NCBI GenBank assembly: GCA_028284585.1
Contig: JANQRK010000007.1
Location: forward strand, 1 to 57,209
DNA: 57,209 bases
Origin: Chromatiales bacterium
GTDB lineage: Bacteria; Pseudomonadota; Gammaproteobacteria; Chromatiales; Chromatiaceae
Direction of reading: 5' to 3'
Part shown: in pieces, positions 7,827 through 15,494 of the stretch
Numbering within the stretch: the first letter of the stretch is position 1
How the letters are laid out: the number at the start of each line of letters is the position of its first letter
Program-made: the position numbers and the translations under genes
Notes under the pieces: model-generated
What the model saw: the letters and a program-made list of their open reading frames with translations, nothing else
The model's database searches: none
What the model was told of the DNA's origin: nothing

Positions 7827-9176
7827 ATGCTATCGATACCATCAACCAGGGACGGCATCGCACACGGGCTGCTTGCGGCGGCCTTGGGTGTACTGGCGTG
7901 GTCGCTCAGTCCGGCGTTGGCCGTTGCGTCGGATGGGCACTTTCGATCTCACTCGCTTTTCCAGGTCGTCAGAGATACCACCAGGGCGGTGCGTCGTGGT
8001 CGTGAGACCTTCCGCTACGACACCTTTGGTGACGAGGCCTTTTGGACGGATACCCTGCGCTTGCACGAGGCGATCGCCGGCGCCGACCTGGGCGGTGTCG
8101 GCGATGGGGTAGATCCGCTGACCGCGCTGGCGGTGGGTCTAAAGGTCGATGTGCGTAAGCTGCCCAGGTCACTGCGCCGGGCCCTGCGGCGTGGGGACGT
8201 GGATTTGACCAGCCCGGCCACGACGCTGGCACTGTTGCAACTCGATGCAGTGGTCGGCCTGCGCGGCACCCTAAACGGGGACCAGTTGACCTCGATCGGT
8301 ATCACCTGTGCACTGTGCCACAGCACAGTGGATGACAGCCTCGCGCCGGGCATCGGCCGCCGGCTCGACGGCTGGGCCAACCGTGATCTCAACCCTGGCG
8401 TAATCATCGCCCTGGCACCGGATCTGTCGGCCTTCACCAATCTGCTCGGCGTCGATGAGGCCACGGTCAAGGCCGTGCTCAACAGTTGGGGTCCGGGAAA
8501 ATTCGATGCCTCGCTGTTGCTCGACGGTAAGGCATTCCGTCCCGATGGTGGAAGTGCTGCGGTGTTGATCCCACCCGCGTTCGGGCTGGCGGGGGTGAAC
8601 CTGCATACCTGGACCGGCTGGGGCGGTATCTCGCACTGGAACGCCTTTGTCGCGACACTCGAAATGGGCGGCCAGGGTACGCTCTACGACCCGCGCCTGA
8701 ATGATTTCTCGCGCTTCCCCGTGGCGGCCGCGAACAACTTCGGCAATGTACGACCCGAGGTCGACCGCGTCACACCGAAGCTGGCCGACCTGCAGATGTA
8801 CCAGCTCGCATTGCAGGCCCCAGGTGCGCCGCGCAACTCCTTCGATCGGCAGGCCGCGGAACGCGGCAAGGCCGTTTTCTCCGGATCCGGGGATTGTGCA
8901 CGCTGTCATGTACCGCCATTGTTCACCGAACCCGGCTGGAATCTGCATACCCCGGTCGAGATGGGCATCGACGCCTTCCAGGCGGAGCGTGGACCAGAAG
9001 ACCGCTACCGCACGGCGCCGTTGCGTGGCCTGTGGACCCATACCAAGGGCGGCTTCTATCACGATGGGCGCTTTGCCACGCTGCTCGATGTCATTGAACA
9101 CTATGACGCGCACTTCGATCTGGCGCTGAGCGGCGATCAGAAAAACGATTTGGTCGAGTACCTGAAATCACTTTAA
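7827..9176 (+). CDS. Secreted di-haem cytochrome c, peroxidase-like
   Basis: A 449-residue protein with a signal peptide (hydrophobic residues about 12-34, cleavage near ALA-VASD) and two haem c motifs, CALCH (residues 161-165) and CARCH (357-361). The C-terminal half with HTKGGFYHDGRFATLLDVIEHYD is typical of the bacterial cytochrome c peroxidase/MauG family, which acts in the periplasm. The N-terminal 150 residues are longer than in CcpA, so peroxidase activity is not certain. The start is fixed by a strong AAGGAGG 6 bases before ATG 7827. It follows the ECF sigma gene directly and ends at a hairpin-rich region. Confidence 0.85.
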   Translation: MLSIPSTRDGIAHGLLAAALGVLAWSLSPALAVASDGHFRSHSLFQVVRDTTRAVRRGRETFRYDTFGDEAFWTDTLRLHEAIAGADLGGVGDGVDPLTALAVGLKVDVRKLPRSLRRALRRGDVDLTSPATTLALLQLDAVVGLRGTLNGDQLTSIGITCALCHSTVDDSLAPGIGRRLDGWANRDLNPGVIIALAPDLSAFTNLLGVDEATVKAVLNSWGPGKFDASLLLDGKAFRPDGGSAAVLIPPAFGLAGVNLHTWTGWGGISHWNAFVATLEMGGQGTLYDPRLNDFSRFPVAAANNFGNVRPEVDRVTPKLADLQMYQLALQAPGAPRNSFDRQAAERGKAVFSGSGDCARCHVPPLFTEPGWNLHTPVEMGIDAFQAERGPEDRYRTAPLRGLWTHTKGGFYHDGRFATLLDVIEHYDAHFDLALSGDQKNDLVEYLKSL

Positions 9177-9185
9177 GTGGCTTGA

Positions 9186-9327
9186 GGGCGCCTCTAAAAA
9201 TAGAGGTGCCCGAGCGGCACAGGGATGTGCTGCCATTTTCGATCACGACAAGTGATTGAAAATGAAGGAAAGGCGAAAACCGCGTTTTGGCCTTGCCGCG
9301 GAGAAAAATGCCATGGAAGGCATTTTT
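9186..9327. repeat. Run of five hairpins downstream of the cytochrome gene
   Basis: Five consecutive inverted repeats fill this intergenic stretch. They are 9186-9211 (11-base arms with one mismatch), 9214-9233 (8-base arms, one G-U), 9234-9264 (arms of about 13 bases, with one central mismatch), 9270-9294 (11-base arms, one mismatch) and 9304-9327 (perfect 9-base arms). Almost every base is in a stem. This could be a structured 3' untranslated region, a small RNA, or a mosaic repetitive extragenic palindrome. Only one copy is in the window, so which of these it is cannot be decided here. Confidence 0.6.
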
Positions 9328-9346
9328 GGAGGTCCCCTTGAGTGAA

Positions 9347-9369
9347 ACCGGCCCGCGCCGCGGGCCGGT
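9347..9369. terminator. Bidirectional rho-independent terminator
   Basis: A near-perfect palindrome, 11-base arms (ACCGGCCCGCG and its complement) around one base, lies between the convergent cytochrome gene (plus) and vWA gene (minus). On the plus strand it is followed by GTATTTTG. On the minus strand it is followed by TTTCAC. It should end transcription from both sides. Confidence 0.75.
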
Positions 9370-9383
9370 GTATTTTGCATCGA

Positions 9384-10583
9384 TCAATAGGCCGGTGCCG
9401 TGGCATCGTACTTGAAGCCCTTGGCCGCGGCCTGCTCACGCACTGCGCCGTAGATACGATCGTCCAGCGAGGCGGCTGCACCACCGCGCTCCTCGACCTC
9501 TTTGGCGAGAAAATCCGCGCGCTGACGTGACAGTGACTGGATCTCGGTTTGCAGTTGCTTACGTTCCTCGGCCTTTTTCAGGATCTTCGCCTTGACTGCG
9601 GCCGGGGCCATGGCCTGCATCGGCTCGGGCAGCTTCTCGGGTTCGATCCGATCCAGGTCGAGCTTGCCGCTGGCGACGTCTTCGACCAGTTCCTGATCAC
9701 CGAGCAGATTGGCGGCACCGCTATCCGAGGCATTGAACGCGGCGCGGCGGGCGCGTGACTCGGTCGAGGCCGATGCATGCAACTTGCGTGTCGCATCCAG
9801 CTTGCGGGCCTTCTGGGCGCGTGTCTCGCGGTCGCCATAGTAGACGCGAGTGTCATCGAGTTCTTTTGACAAGCGAGCCAGCTTCTCGTCATAGGGTGTG
9901 GCGATCGCGACCGCGCTGCCGGACGACGGGTCGACCTGGAAGTAGTCACCCCCGCCCAGTGCCGCGATCTTCTGCCATTCCTTTCCGGTAACCGGTAGCG
10001 TACCGGCCTGGATAGCGTTGACGCGGATGCCGCGGGCGCGCGCCTCGGCGATGATCTCGGGATATTGCATCTCGCCTTGATAGTCCATATGGGGCGGTGC
10101 ATCGCCGACTAGGAAGATCGCCTGGTAGGTGTCTTGGGCGTTGCTCCAAGCGACCTTGTAGAGTGCGTCGTGCAATGCCTGATTGACGCTCTCCGGGGTA
10201 TCGCCGCCGCCCGCCGCCTTGTAATCCATCAGGGTCGCGTACAGTGAATCGAGGTCCGGTGAGAGACCGCTGACCTGGGTCACATAGGCATCGCCGCGAT
10301 CACGGTAGGCGACCAGTCCCATGCGGATCTCCGGTGCGGATTCGGCCTGTGCCAGCGAACTGGCGATCGACCAGATCTTTTCCTTGGCCGCATCGATCAG
10401 GCCGCTCATGCTGCCGGTGGTGTCGAGTACAAAGACCACCTCGATCTTCCCGGCCCGCGGTATCTGGGGCACTGGGTCGATCGCTGGCGGTTGAATCGCG
10501 CCGGTCACCGGGCGTGTCGGTAGCAGTGCGACCGTGGCCGCGGTCAGGGCGAACAGGGTTAGTCCAATGAGTGTTGTCTTCAT
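9384..10583 (-). CDS. Exported von Willebrand factor A (vWA) domain protein
   Basis: A 399-residue protein with a signal peptide or N-terminal anchor (residues about 3-22), then a vWA domain (about 46-230) with an intact metal-ion-dependent adhesion site: DTTGS at residues 54-58, a Thr in GGGDTPE, and a conserved Asp in FLVGDAPPH. The C-terminal 150 residues are charged, helical and Arg/Lys/Glu-rich. vWA domains mediate metal-dependent protein contacts. It is the last gene of an operon with a membrane protein and a PspA-family protein, suggesting a role in envelope stress. AGAGGA 8 bases before the ATG supports the start. Confidence 0.85.
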   Translation of the reverse strand: MKTTLIGLTLFALTAATVALLPTRPVTGAIQPPAIDPVPQIPRAGKIEVVFVLDTTGSMSGLIDAAKEKIWSIASSLAQAESAPEIRMGLVAYRDRGDAYVTQVSGLSPDLDSLYATLMDYKAAGGGDTPESVNQALHDALYKVAWSNAQDTYQAIFLVGDAPPHMDYQGEMQYPEIIAEARARGIRVNAIQAGTLPVTGKEWQKIAALGGGDYFQVDPSSGSAVAIATPYDEKLARLSKELDDTRVYYGDRETRAQKARKLDATRKLHASASTESRARRAAFNASDSGAANLLGDQELVEDVASGKLDLDRIEPEKLPEPMQAMAPAAVKAKILKKAEERKQLQTEIQSLSRQRADFLAKEVEERGGAAASLDDRIYGAVREQAAAKGFKYDATAPAY

Positions 10584-10620
10584 GAGGGTTTCCTCTGAGT
10601 TGCGTGGTTGTCAGAAAGGG

Positions 10621-11196
10621 TCAGTGACGGGCCGCCAGTTTGCGCAGTGCGATCTCGGCGCTGCGGTAGGCGACTTGAAAGCGATCGACGCCGGCGGTGG
10701 TCTCTTGGGTGCCTTGGTTATGCCGTTCGGCACGGCGTGCCGCGGGGATAGCGACGAACAGTGCCTGGACCAAGAAGAAACTCCAGATGCCCAGGGCGGC
10801 GCTTTCGGTATGCAGGAAGGCCGCCAGTCCGGCCAGCCCGGCCAACAGATTGAGTCCCAGATCGAGCAGCGCGGCCAGTGGTCCAGGTTGGTGATACAGG
10901 GAACGCGTCAGCCAGATCATGCCGAGCTGAACCGCCATGAGTGACAAAGGATCGACCGACACTAGCCAAGCAACGCCGGTGATCGTCAGCCATGCCAGGA
11001 ACACAACCAGGCGCCCACTGCGCTGTGCACTACGCCACAGCAGATAGACTAGATAGCCCAGACCGAGGCCGGCGATTAGTGCGTGTTGCGTCCAAGCCAG
11101 ACCAAACAGCGCGGGCAATAAGGCGAAGCACAGGCCGCCGATCAAGGCTGTGATCAATGCAACGCCGACGCCTTCTAGGAAGCTGGGCCGTTTCAT
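10621..11196 (-). CDS. Multi-spanning membrane protein, PspA-operon partner
   Basis: A 191-residue, strongly hydrophobic protein with about six predicted membrane segments (residues roughly 8-30, 37-57, 63-83, 85-100, 105-125, 130-155) and a basic C-terminal cytoplasmic tail. I recognise no named family. Its ATG overlaps the pspA-like stop codon by 4 bases, so the two are translationally coupled. The vWA gene follows 37 bases after its stop. A likely role is anchoring or sensing for the PspA-like protein; that is inference from context. Confidence 0.75.
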   Translation of the reverse strand: MKRPSFLEGVGVALITALIGGLCFALLPALFGLAWTQHALIAGLGLGYLVYLLWRSAQRSGRLVVFLAWLTITGVAWLVSVDPLSLMAVQLGMIWLTRSLYHQPGPLAALLDLGLNLLAGLAGLAAFLHTESAALGIWSFFLVQALFVAIPAARRAERHNQGTQETTAGVDRFQVAYRSAEIALRKLAARH

Positions 11197-11729
11197 CGTG
11201 CGGCCCTCCGTTGACGCTCTTTGAGTAGCGCGATCTCGACGTCTTCGTCGCGCACCCGGATATCCAGGCCCGGCCAGGCCTCTGGGCCATCGGCTTCGCT
11301 GTGTTGTTCGTCGAACAGCTCTGCCTGCTGGCGCATACTTTCGTAACGTGCGCGGTTGTCGTTGCGGCGACGGGTCAGGCGTTCCTGCTGCGTGCCCAGG
11401 GCCTCACGCCGTCGACTCAGCAACTGCAGGGCGCGCTCGGACTCGAGCCGGCGGCGGATCAGTGAACGCGCGAGGTCTTCCTGGTCGGCGGCCAAGCAGA
11501 GATCCAGCTCTTCGCCGAGCGAGGTCTGCAGTTGGTGGCATTCGGCCTCACGCTTGGCCAGTTGTTCGCGCTCGCGTTCGAGGCGCCGGTGGTGTTGCTC
11601 GTCGCGTGCCAAGTCCTCTTCCATTTCACGGATCGCCTGCCGCAGCAGAATGTCGGGTTCCTCGACGCGGTCCAGTACGGCATGCAGATCTGCACGAAAC
11701 AGCTGCGATATCCTGCTTATCAACGCCAT
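11193..11729 (-). CDS. PspA/IM30-family protein
   Basis: A 178-residue coiled-coil protein that begins MALISRISQLFRADLHAVLD and continues with the PspA/Vipp1 signature LLRQAIREMEEDL, then long heptad-rich helices (about residues 25-150) full of Arg/Glu/Gln. PspA proteins bind and stabilise stressed inner membranes and form ESCRT-III-like assemblies. It is shorter than E. coli PspA (222 residues). The start at 11729 is set by GGAGG 8 bases upstream; an earlier frame extension is unlikely. First gene of a minus-strand operon, divergent from a two-component system. Confidence 0.85.
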   Translation of the reverse strand: MALISRISQLFRADLHAVLDRVEEPDILLRQAIREMEEDLARDEQHHRRLEREREQLAKREAECHQLQTSLGEELDLCLAADQEDLARSLIRRRLESERALQLLSRRREALGTQQERLTRRRNDNRARYESMRQQAELFDEQHSEADGPEAWPGLDIRVRDEDVEIALLKERQRRAAR

Positions 11730-11830
11730 GATCATTTCCTCCGTTGCGGGTTGATCGATCGGTTGCACCCAGTCTAGGAAGACGCCCTATGCGATCGTAG
11801 GCAGGGTTTGGTAAAACCTTGCGCGCGTTG

Positions 11831-11847
11831 TTTACAAAGGCTTTACA
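11831..11847. promoter_or_regulatory. Direct-repeat operator, likely OmpR-type regulator site
   Basis: TTTACA is repeated with an 11-base period (11831-11836 and 11842-11847), the spacing typical of DNA sites for OmpR/PhoB-family response regulators, which bind head-to-tail on one DNA face. It lies in the 203-base gap between the divergent pspA-like operon and the response-regulator gene, so it could control both. A further GTAAAAC is seen 20 bases upstream. Confidence 0.5.
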
Positions 11848-11932
11848 TGAGGGAAGTGGGCCGAGCTGTTAGTCTGCGTTGAGTGGTTGCCTTATCAACT
11901 GATCGGGCAGCACGGCTCGGCTTGGAGGACAA

Positions 11933-12634
11933 ATGTCAGAGAAGGCGCGCATCTTGATCGTCGAGGACGAGGTCGCGATCCGAACCGGTCTGATCGATGT
12001 GTTGACCTATCACGGTTTTGCGACCGCGTTTGCGCAGGAGGGACCGGAAGGCCTACGCATGGCGCTCAGCGGCGACTATGATTTGGTCTTGCTCGATGTC
12101 ATGTTGCCTGGGATGGACGGCTTTGCGATCTGTCAGCGCATCCGTCAGCAGCTCCCGGATCAGCCGGTCATCATGCTGACTGCAAAGACCGATGACGAGG
12201 ACATCGTCCAGGGACTCTCTTTGGGTGCCGACGACTATGTGGCCAAGCCGTTTTCGGTCACCCAACTGGTATTGCGGGTTCGGGCGGTGCTGCGTCGCAC
12301 CCGGCCGGCGGAGCCCGCCGACCCATGCATCCGGCTGCGCGACGGGCTGGTGCTGGACACGCTCAATCTATCAGGCGTCCGGGACGATGAGACTATCCAG
12401 TTTACCCGGCGTGAGATGGCGGTATTGCGCTATCTGCACGCGCATCGTGAGCGCCCGGTGCCACGCGAAGAGTTGTTGAGCAAGGTCTGGGGCTATGCCA
12501 ACGAACTCGCCATCGAGACCCGGACCGTCGATATCCACATCGCCAAGCTGCGGCGCAAGATCGAGCCAGATCCGAAGTCGCCGCGCCTTCTATTGACGGT
12601 GCGTGGCGCCGGCTATCGTTTGGTCGCCGATTGA
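11933..12634 (+). CDS. OmpR-family response regulator
   Basis: A 233-residue regulator. Residues 1-120 are the receiver domain: acidic pocket EDE, phospho-acceptor Asp in LVLLDVMLPGMDG (about residue 55), Thr in MLTAKT and Lys in YVAKPF. Residues 130-233 are a winged-helix DNA-binding domain with the QFTRREMAVLRYLHAH and the recognition helix ELAIETRTVDIHIAKLRRKIE. The kinase gene begins 1 base after its stop codon, so they form a two-component pair. It probably regulates the divergent pspA-like operon, because a repeat site lies between them. Confidence 0.92.
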   Translation: MSEKARILIVEDEVAIRTGLIDVLTYHGFATAFAQEGPEGLRMALSGDYDLVLLDVMLPGMDGFAICQRIRQQLPDQPVIMLTAKTDDEDIVQGLSLGADDYVAKPFSVTQLVLRVRAVLRRTRPAEPADPCIRLRDGLVLDTLNLSGVRDDETIQFTRREMAVLRYLHAHRERPVPREELLSKVWGYANELAIETRTVDIHIAKLRRKIEPDPKSPRLLLTVRGAGYRLVAD

Positions 12635-12635
12635 C

Positions 12636-14804
12636 GTGGCACGCTTCGTCGATAGTGTCACCAGCAAGGGTCGCTTGCGCTGGCTGCTCGGCCTGTTCTT
12701 CGTTGCATTGGCGATCCCCAGCGCGGTCCTGGTCTGGCAGGCGCACAGTCGGTTGAAGTGGGAGAGCTTCCATCAATACCAGGCATTGGCGGAACAGCTG
12801 CTCGGCCGCATCGACCGGCGCATGCGCAGTGCGATCGCCCGCGAAGAGGCGCGTGCGTTCACCGACTACCGCTTCTTGGTCGTGCAAGGGGATCCTGCGG
12901 TCGGTTACTTGCAACGCTCGCCCCTGGCGGCGTTGCCGATCAGCAGTGATGTGCCGGGCCTAATCGGTTATTTCCAGGTCGATGCCGATGGTCGTTTCAG
13001 TACCCCACTGTTGCCAGAAGACCCCGGCGTATCGCCGCTGGCCTATGGTATTGATGCCGCGCAGTTGGAGCGGCGTCGCGCGCTACGTGCACGGTTGCTC
13101 AGGATCCTCGGTCAGGAGGGGCAGTTGGTCGCGTTACGACCGCATGAACAGGGCCTCAAGAAAGAGGATGCCGGACGACCGGAAGGCTCGGCCATGCTGC
13201 CTGCGCCGACCACATCACGCGATGCGGCGCCAACAGACACGGCGCGGTCGTCGACTGCGGCAGTCGCCCGGCAAGCTGCGGAGTCGGCGTTGCCGGAGCC
13301 CGAGGCGCGAACCGCAGTGCGCGAACGCAAACTCGGGCAAGCGGCCTTCGATCGTCTCAGCAAACAGGTGCCGCGCGAGCCGGCGTACGAGAGTTCATCA
13401 TTGCAGGCCGGCAAACTCGGGCGTGTCGATCAACTTCAATTGGAGCGAGCCTACGATGACGACCGGGCGCAAGTGCAGGCGCGGCGCCCGCTGCCACGTT
13501 TCGAGGAACGGGTCGAGCTGGATGTAGCGGGCAGCAGCGAGCAGACCAAGGCGAAAGTCGCCGACCTGGCCGAGCGATCGACGCTGCTGGATTCCGATGC
13601 GCCCCGCCCAGCGGCACCGCATGCCTTGGCGCGCTTGCTCGAGAGTGAGCTCGACCCGTTCGAGTTCGGCATGCTTGGCGACGACTACTTCGTGCTCTAT
13701 CGCAAGGTGTGGCGCACCGGACAACGACACATCCAAGGCGCGGTGATCGAGCGCGCGGCCCTGTTGCGTGAACTCATCGAGGAGCCGTTTCGCGATACCG
13801 CTCTGGCCGGTATGAGCCGCTTGGGGATCGCCTTCGATGACGAGATCCTGTCGGCGCTAGGAGGCGAACAGGGTCGCGGTTATCTCGCCAGTGCAGAGGA
13901 GCTGTCAGGCACCCTGCTATACCGCGCGCGTCTATCGGCGCCCTTGGACCGCCTGGAACTGATCTATTCGGTGACTCACTTGCCGTCGGGCCCGGCCGGC
14001 GCATTGCTGGTCTGGGTAGCCTTGACCCTCGGGTTGGTGCTGAGTGGCGGTCTATTCTTACTGTATCGACTCGGCGCGCAGCAGATCGAGTTGAGCCGTC
14101 AGCAGCGCGACTTCGTCTCTGCCGTCAGTCACGAATTGAAGACGCCCTTGACCTCGATCCGCATGTACAGCGAGATGTTGCGTGAGGGTTGGGCCGATGA
14201 GGCACGGCGTCGTAGCTATTACGAATTCATCCACGACGAGAGCGAGCGTCTGTCGCGCCTGATCGAGAATGTCCTGCAACTGGCGCGGATCAGTCGCGAT
14301 AAGTTGCGGGTGGAGCTGCATCCGGTGGCCGTGGGTCAGTTACTGGATACGGTGCGATCCAAGGTGGTGACACAGGTGGAACAGGCGGGCTTCGAGTTGT
14401 GCTTGACTTACAGTGACGCGGTCGCGGCTCGGTACGTGGCGGTCGATGAAGATGCCTTCGCGCAGATCATGATCAACCTGGTGGATAACGCGCTCAAGTT
14501 TTCGGCCCGGGCCAACGAGCGTTTGATCGTGCTGCGTGCCGAACTTACCTCAGACCAGCGCGTGGTGTTTGCCGTTCGCGACCGTGGTCCGGGTATCCCA
14601 CGCGATCAGTTGAAGAAGATCTTTCGGCTGTTTTATCGCTCGGAGAATGAGCTGACCCGCGAGACCCTGGGTACCGGCATCGGCCTAGCACTGGTGCGCC
14701 GGCTAGTGAGCGCCTTGGGCGGTGAGGTCGATGTGGTCAACAGCGAACCCGGTGCCGAGTTCCGTGTGCGACTCCCGGTCACCCATGGTCCCGCTGCGGG
14801 CTGA
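12636..14804 (+). CDS. Large sensor histidine kinase
   Basis: A 722-residue inner-membrane sensor kinase. One membrane span lies near residues 12-30, followed by a periplasmic part of about 420 residues that includes a disordered Ala/Glu/Arg-rich stretch (about 165-310). A second span is at about 455-478. The transmitter follows: H-box VSHELKTPLTSIRMYSEML with phospho-His at residue 499, N-box INLVDNALKFS, G1 VRDRGPGIP and G2 GTGIGLAL. The size and layout recall the large kinases of proteobacterial sortase systems (PdsS), but no sortase or LPXTG protein is present. GTG 12636, 1 base after the regulator's stop, is the preferred start; GTG 12603 is an alternative. Confidence 0.88.
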   Translation: MARFVDSVTSKGRLRWLLGLFFVALAIPSAVLVWQAHSRLKWESFHQYQALAEQLLGRIDRRMRSAIAREEARAFTDYRFLVVQGDPAVGYLQRSPLAALPISSDVPGLIGYFQVDADGRFSTPLLPEDPGVSPLAYGIDAAQLERRRALRARLLRILGQEGQLVALRPHEQGLKKEDAGRPEGSAMLPAPTTSRDAAPTDTARSSTAAVARQAAESALPEPEARTAVRERKLGQAAFDRLSKQVPREPAYESSSLQAGKLGRVDQLQLERAYDDDRAQVQARRPLPRFEERVELDVAGSSEQTKAKVADLAERSTLLDSDAPRPAAPHALARLLESELDPFEFGMLGDDYFVLYRKVWRTGQRHIQGAVIERAALLRELIEEPFRDTALAGMSRLGIAFDDEILSALGGEQGRGYLASAEELSGTLLYRARLSAPLDRLELIYSVTHLPSGPAGALLVWVALTLGLVLSGGLFLLYRLGAQQIELSRQQRDFVSAVSHELKTPLTSIRMYSEMLREGWADEARRRSYYEFIHDESERLSRLIENVLQLARISRDKLRVELHPVAVGQLLDTVRSKVVTQVEQAGFELCLTYSDAVAARYVAVDEDAFAQIMINLVDNALKFSARANERLIVLRAELTSDQRVVFAVRDRGPGIPRDQLKKIFRLFYRSENELTRETLGTGIGLALVRRLVSALGGEVDVVNSEPGAEFRVRLPVTHGPAAG

Positions 14805-14819
14805 TTGATGTCGGATTCT

Positions 14820-14841
14820 GTTTGACCGGACCGGATCAAAC
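14820..14841 (+). terminator. Hairpin after the kinase gene
   Basis: An inverted repeat GTTTGA / TCAAAC with an inner CCGG / CCGG pair lies 15 bases after the kinase stop. No run of T follows, so termination strength is doubtful. It separates the two-component system from the convergent deformylase gene. Confidence 0.4.
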
Positions 14842-14977
14842 GATAGCTATGGCCATCACTATTGTTCCAAACCGGCGCTGCAACGGCTACAAACTCCGTC
14901 GGCCCTCGGGATGTTCGTGACAGGTTCGGGCCAGACCGGTCGGGCGTGAGCCGACGATCTCCCCCGTGGTGAGAGCG

Positions 14978-15484
14978 CTATGCGGCTCCGCTGCTGTGCG
15001 CCCGCGCCGCAGAGGCACGCAGCCGCAGCCGGCGAAACAACGACAGGCGATCTACGAAGAGCTTACCGACCAGGTGATCCATCTCGTGTTGTACGCAGAC
15101 CGCGTGCATGCCCTCGAGGTTGCGCTCGAAGATCTCACCCGCGCGGTCTTGGGCACGTATCCGGATCTGGGTCGCTCGCACGACATTACCGACCACGCCA
15201 GGTACCGAGAGGCAGCTTTCTTCGACTAGGCCGGGTACGGATTTGGCGAGGATCTCTGGGTTGATATAGACCTGTGGATCAGACGCATTGCCCGACAGGT
15301 CGGTCACCAGGACTTGGCTAAACACATTGGCCTGGGGCGCCGAGAGCCCAATGGCCTTGGTTGCGTGCAGGGTCTCGATCAGGTCATCGACCAGTTGCCC
15401 TAACTCGGCGTCAAAGATCGCCACCGGTTCCGAGCACTGACGCAGACGAGGATCTGGGTATTCGATGATGGGCAGGCAGGCCAT
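14978..15484 (-). CDS. Peptide deformylase-like protein
   Basis: A 168-residue deformylase, which removes formyl groups from nascent peptides. Motif 3, QHEMDHLVGKLFVDRLS, is intact with both zinc-binding histidines and the catalytic Glu. Motifs 1 and 2 are slightly altered: AIGLSAPQ (usual GxGLAAPQ, first Gly replaced by Ala) and ESCLS (usual EGCLS, Gly to Ser), though the metal-ligand Cys remains. This marks it as a divergent second deformylase rather than the housekeeping def, which is normally next to fmt. It starts at 15484, 10 bases after the pucC stop, so the two are likely co-transcribed. Confidence 0.85.
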   Translation of the reverse strand: MACLPIIEYPDPRLRQCSEPVAIFDAELGQLVDDLIETLHATKAIGLSAPQANVFSQVLVTDLSGNASDPQVYINPEILAKSVPGLVEESCLSVPGVVGNVVRATQIRIRAQDRAGEIFERNLEGMHAVCVQHEMDHLVGKLFVDRLSLFRRLRLRASAARAHSSGAA

Positions 15485-15494
15485 GATGAGTGTC

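Noticed and set aside
8271..9113. 280-codon minus-strand ORF opposite the di-haem cytochrome
   Set aside because: The plus strand carries a clear two-haem protein with signal peptide and strong ribosome-binding site; the reverse frame has no motif and is a GC-rich shadow.
11933..14804. Proteobacterial sortase-associated two-component system (PdsR/PdsS)
   Set aside because: The kinase size is similar, but there is no sortase and no LPXTG protein nearby; the vWA protein has no such motif.
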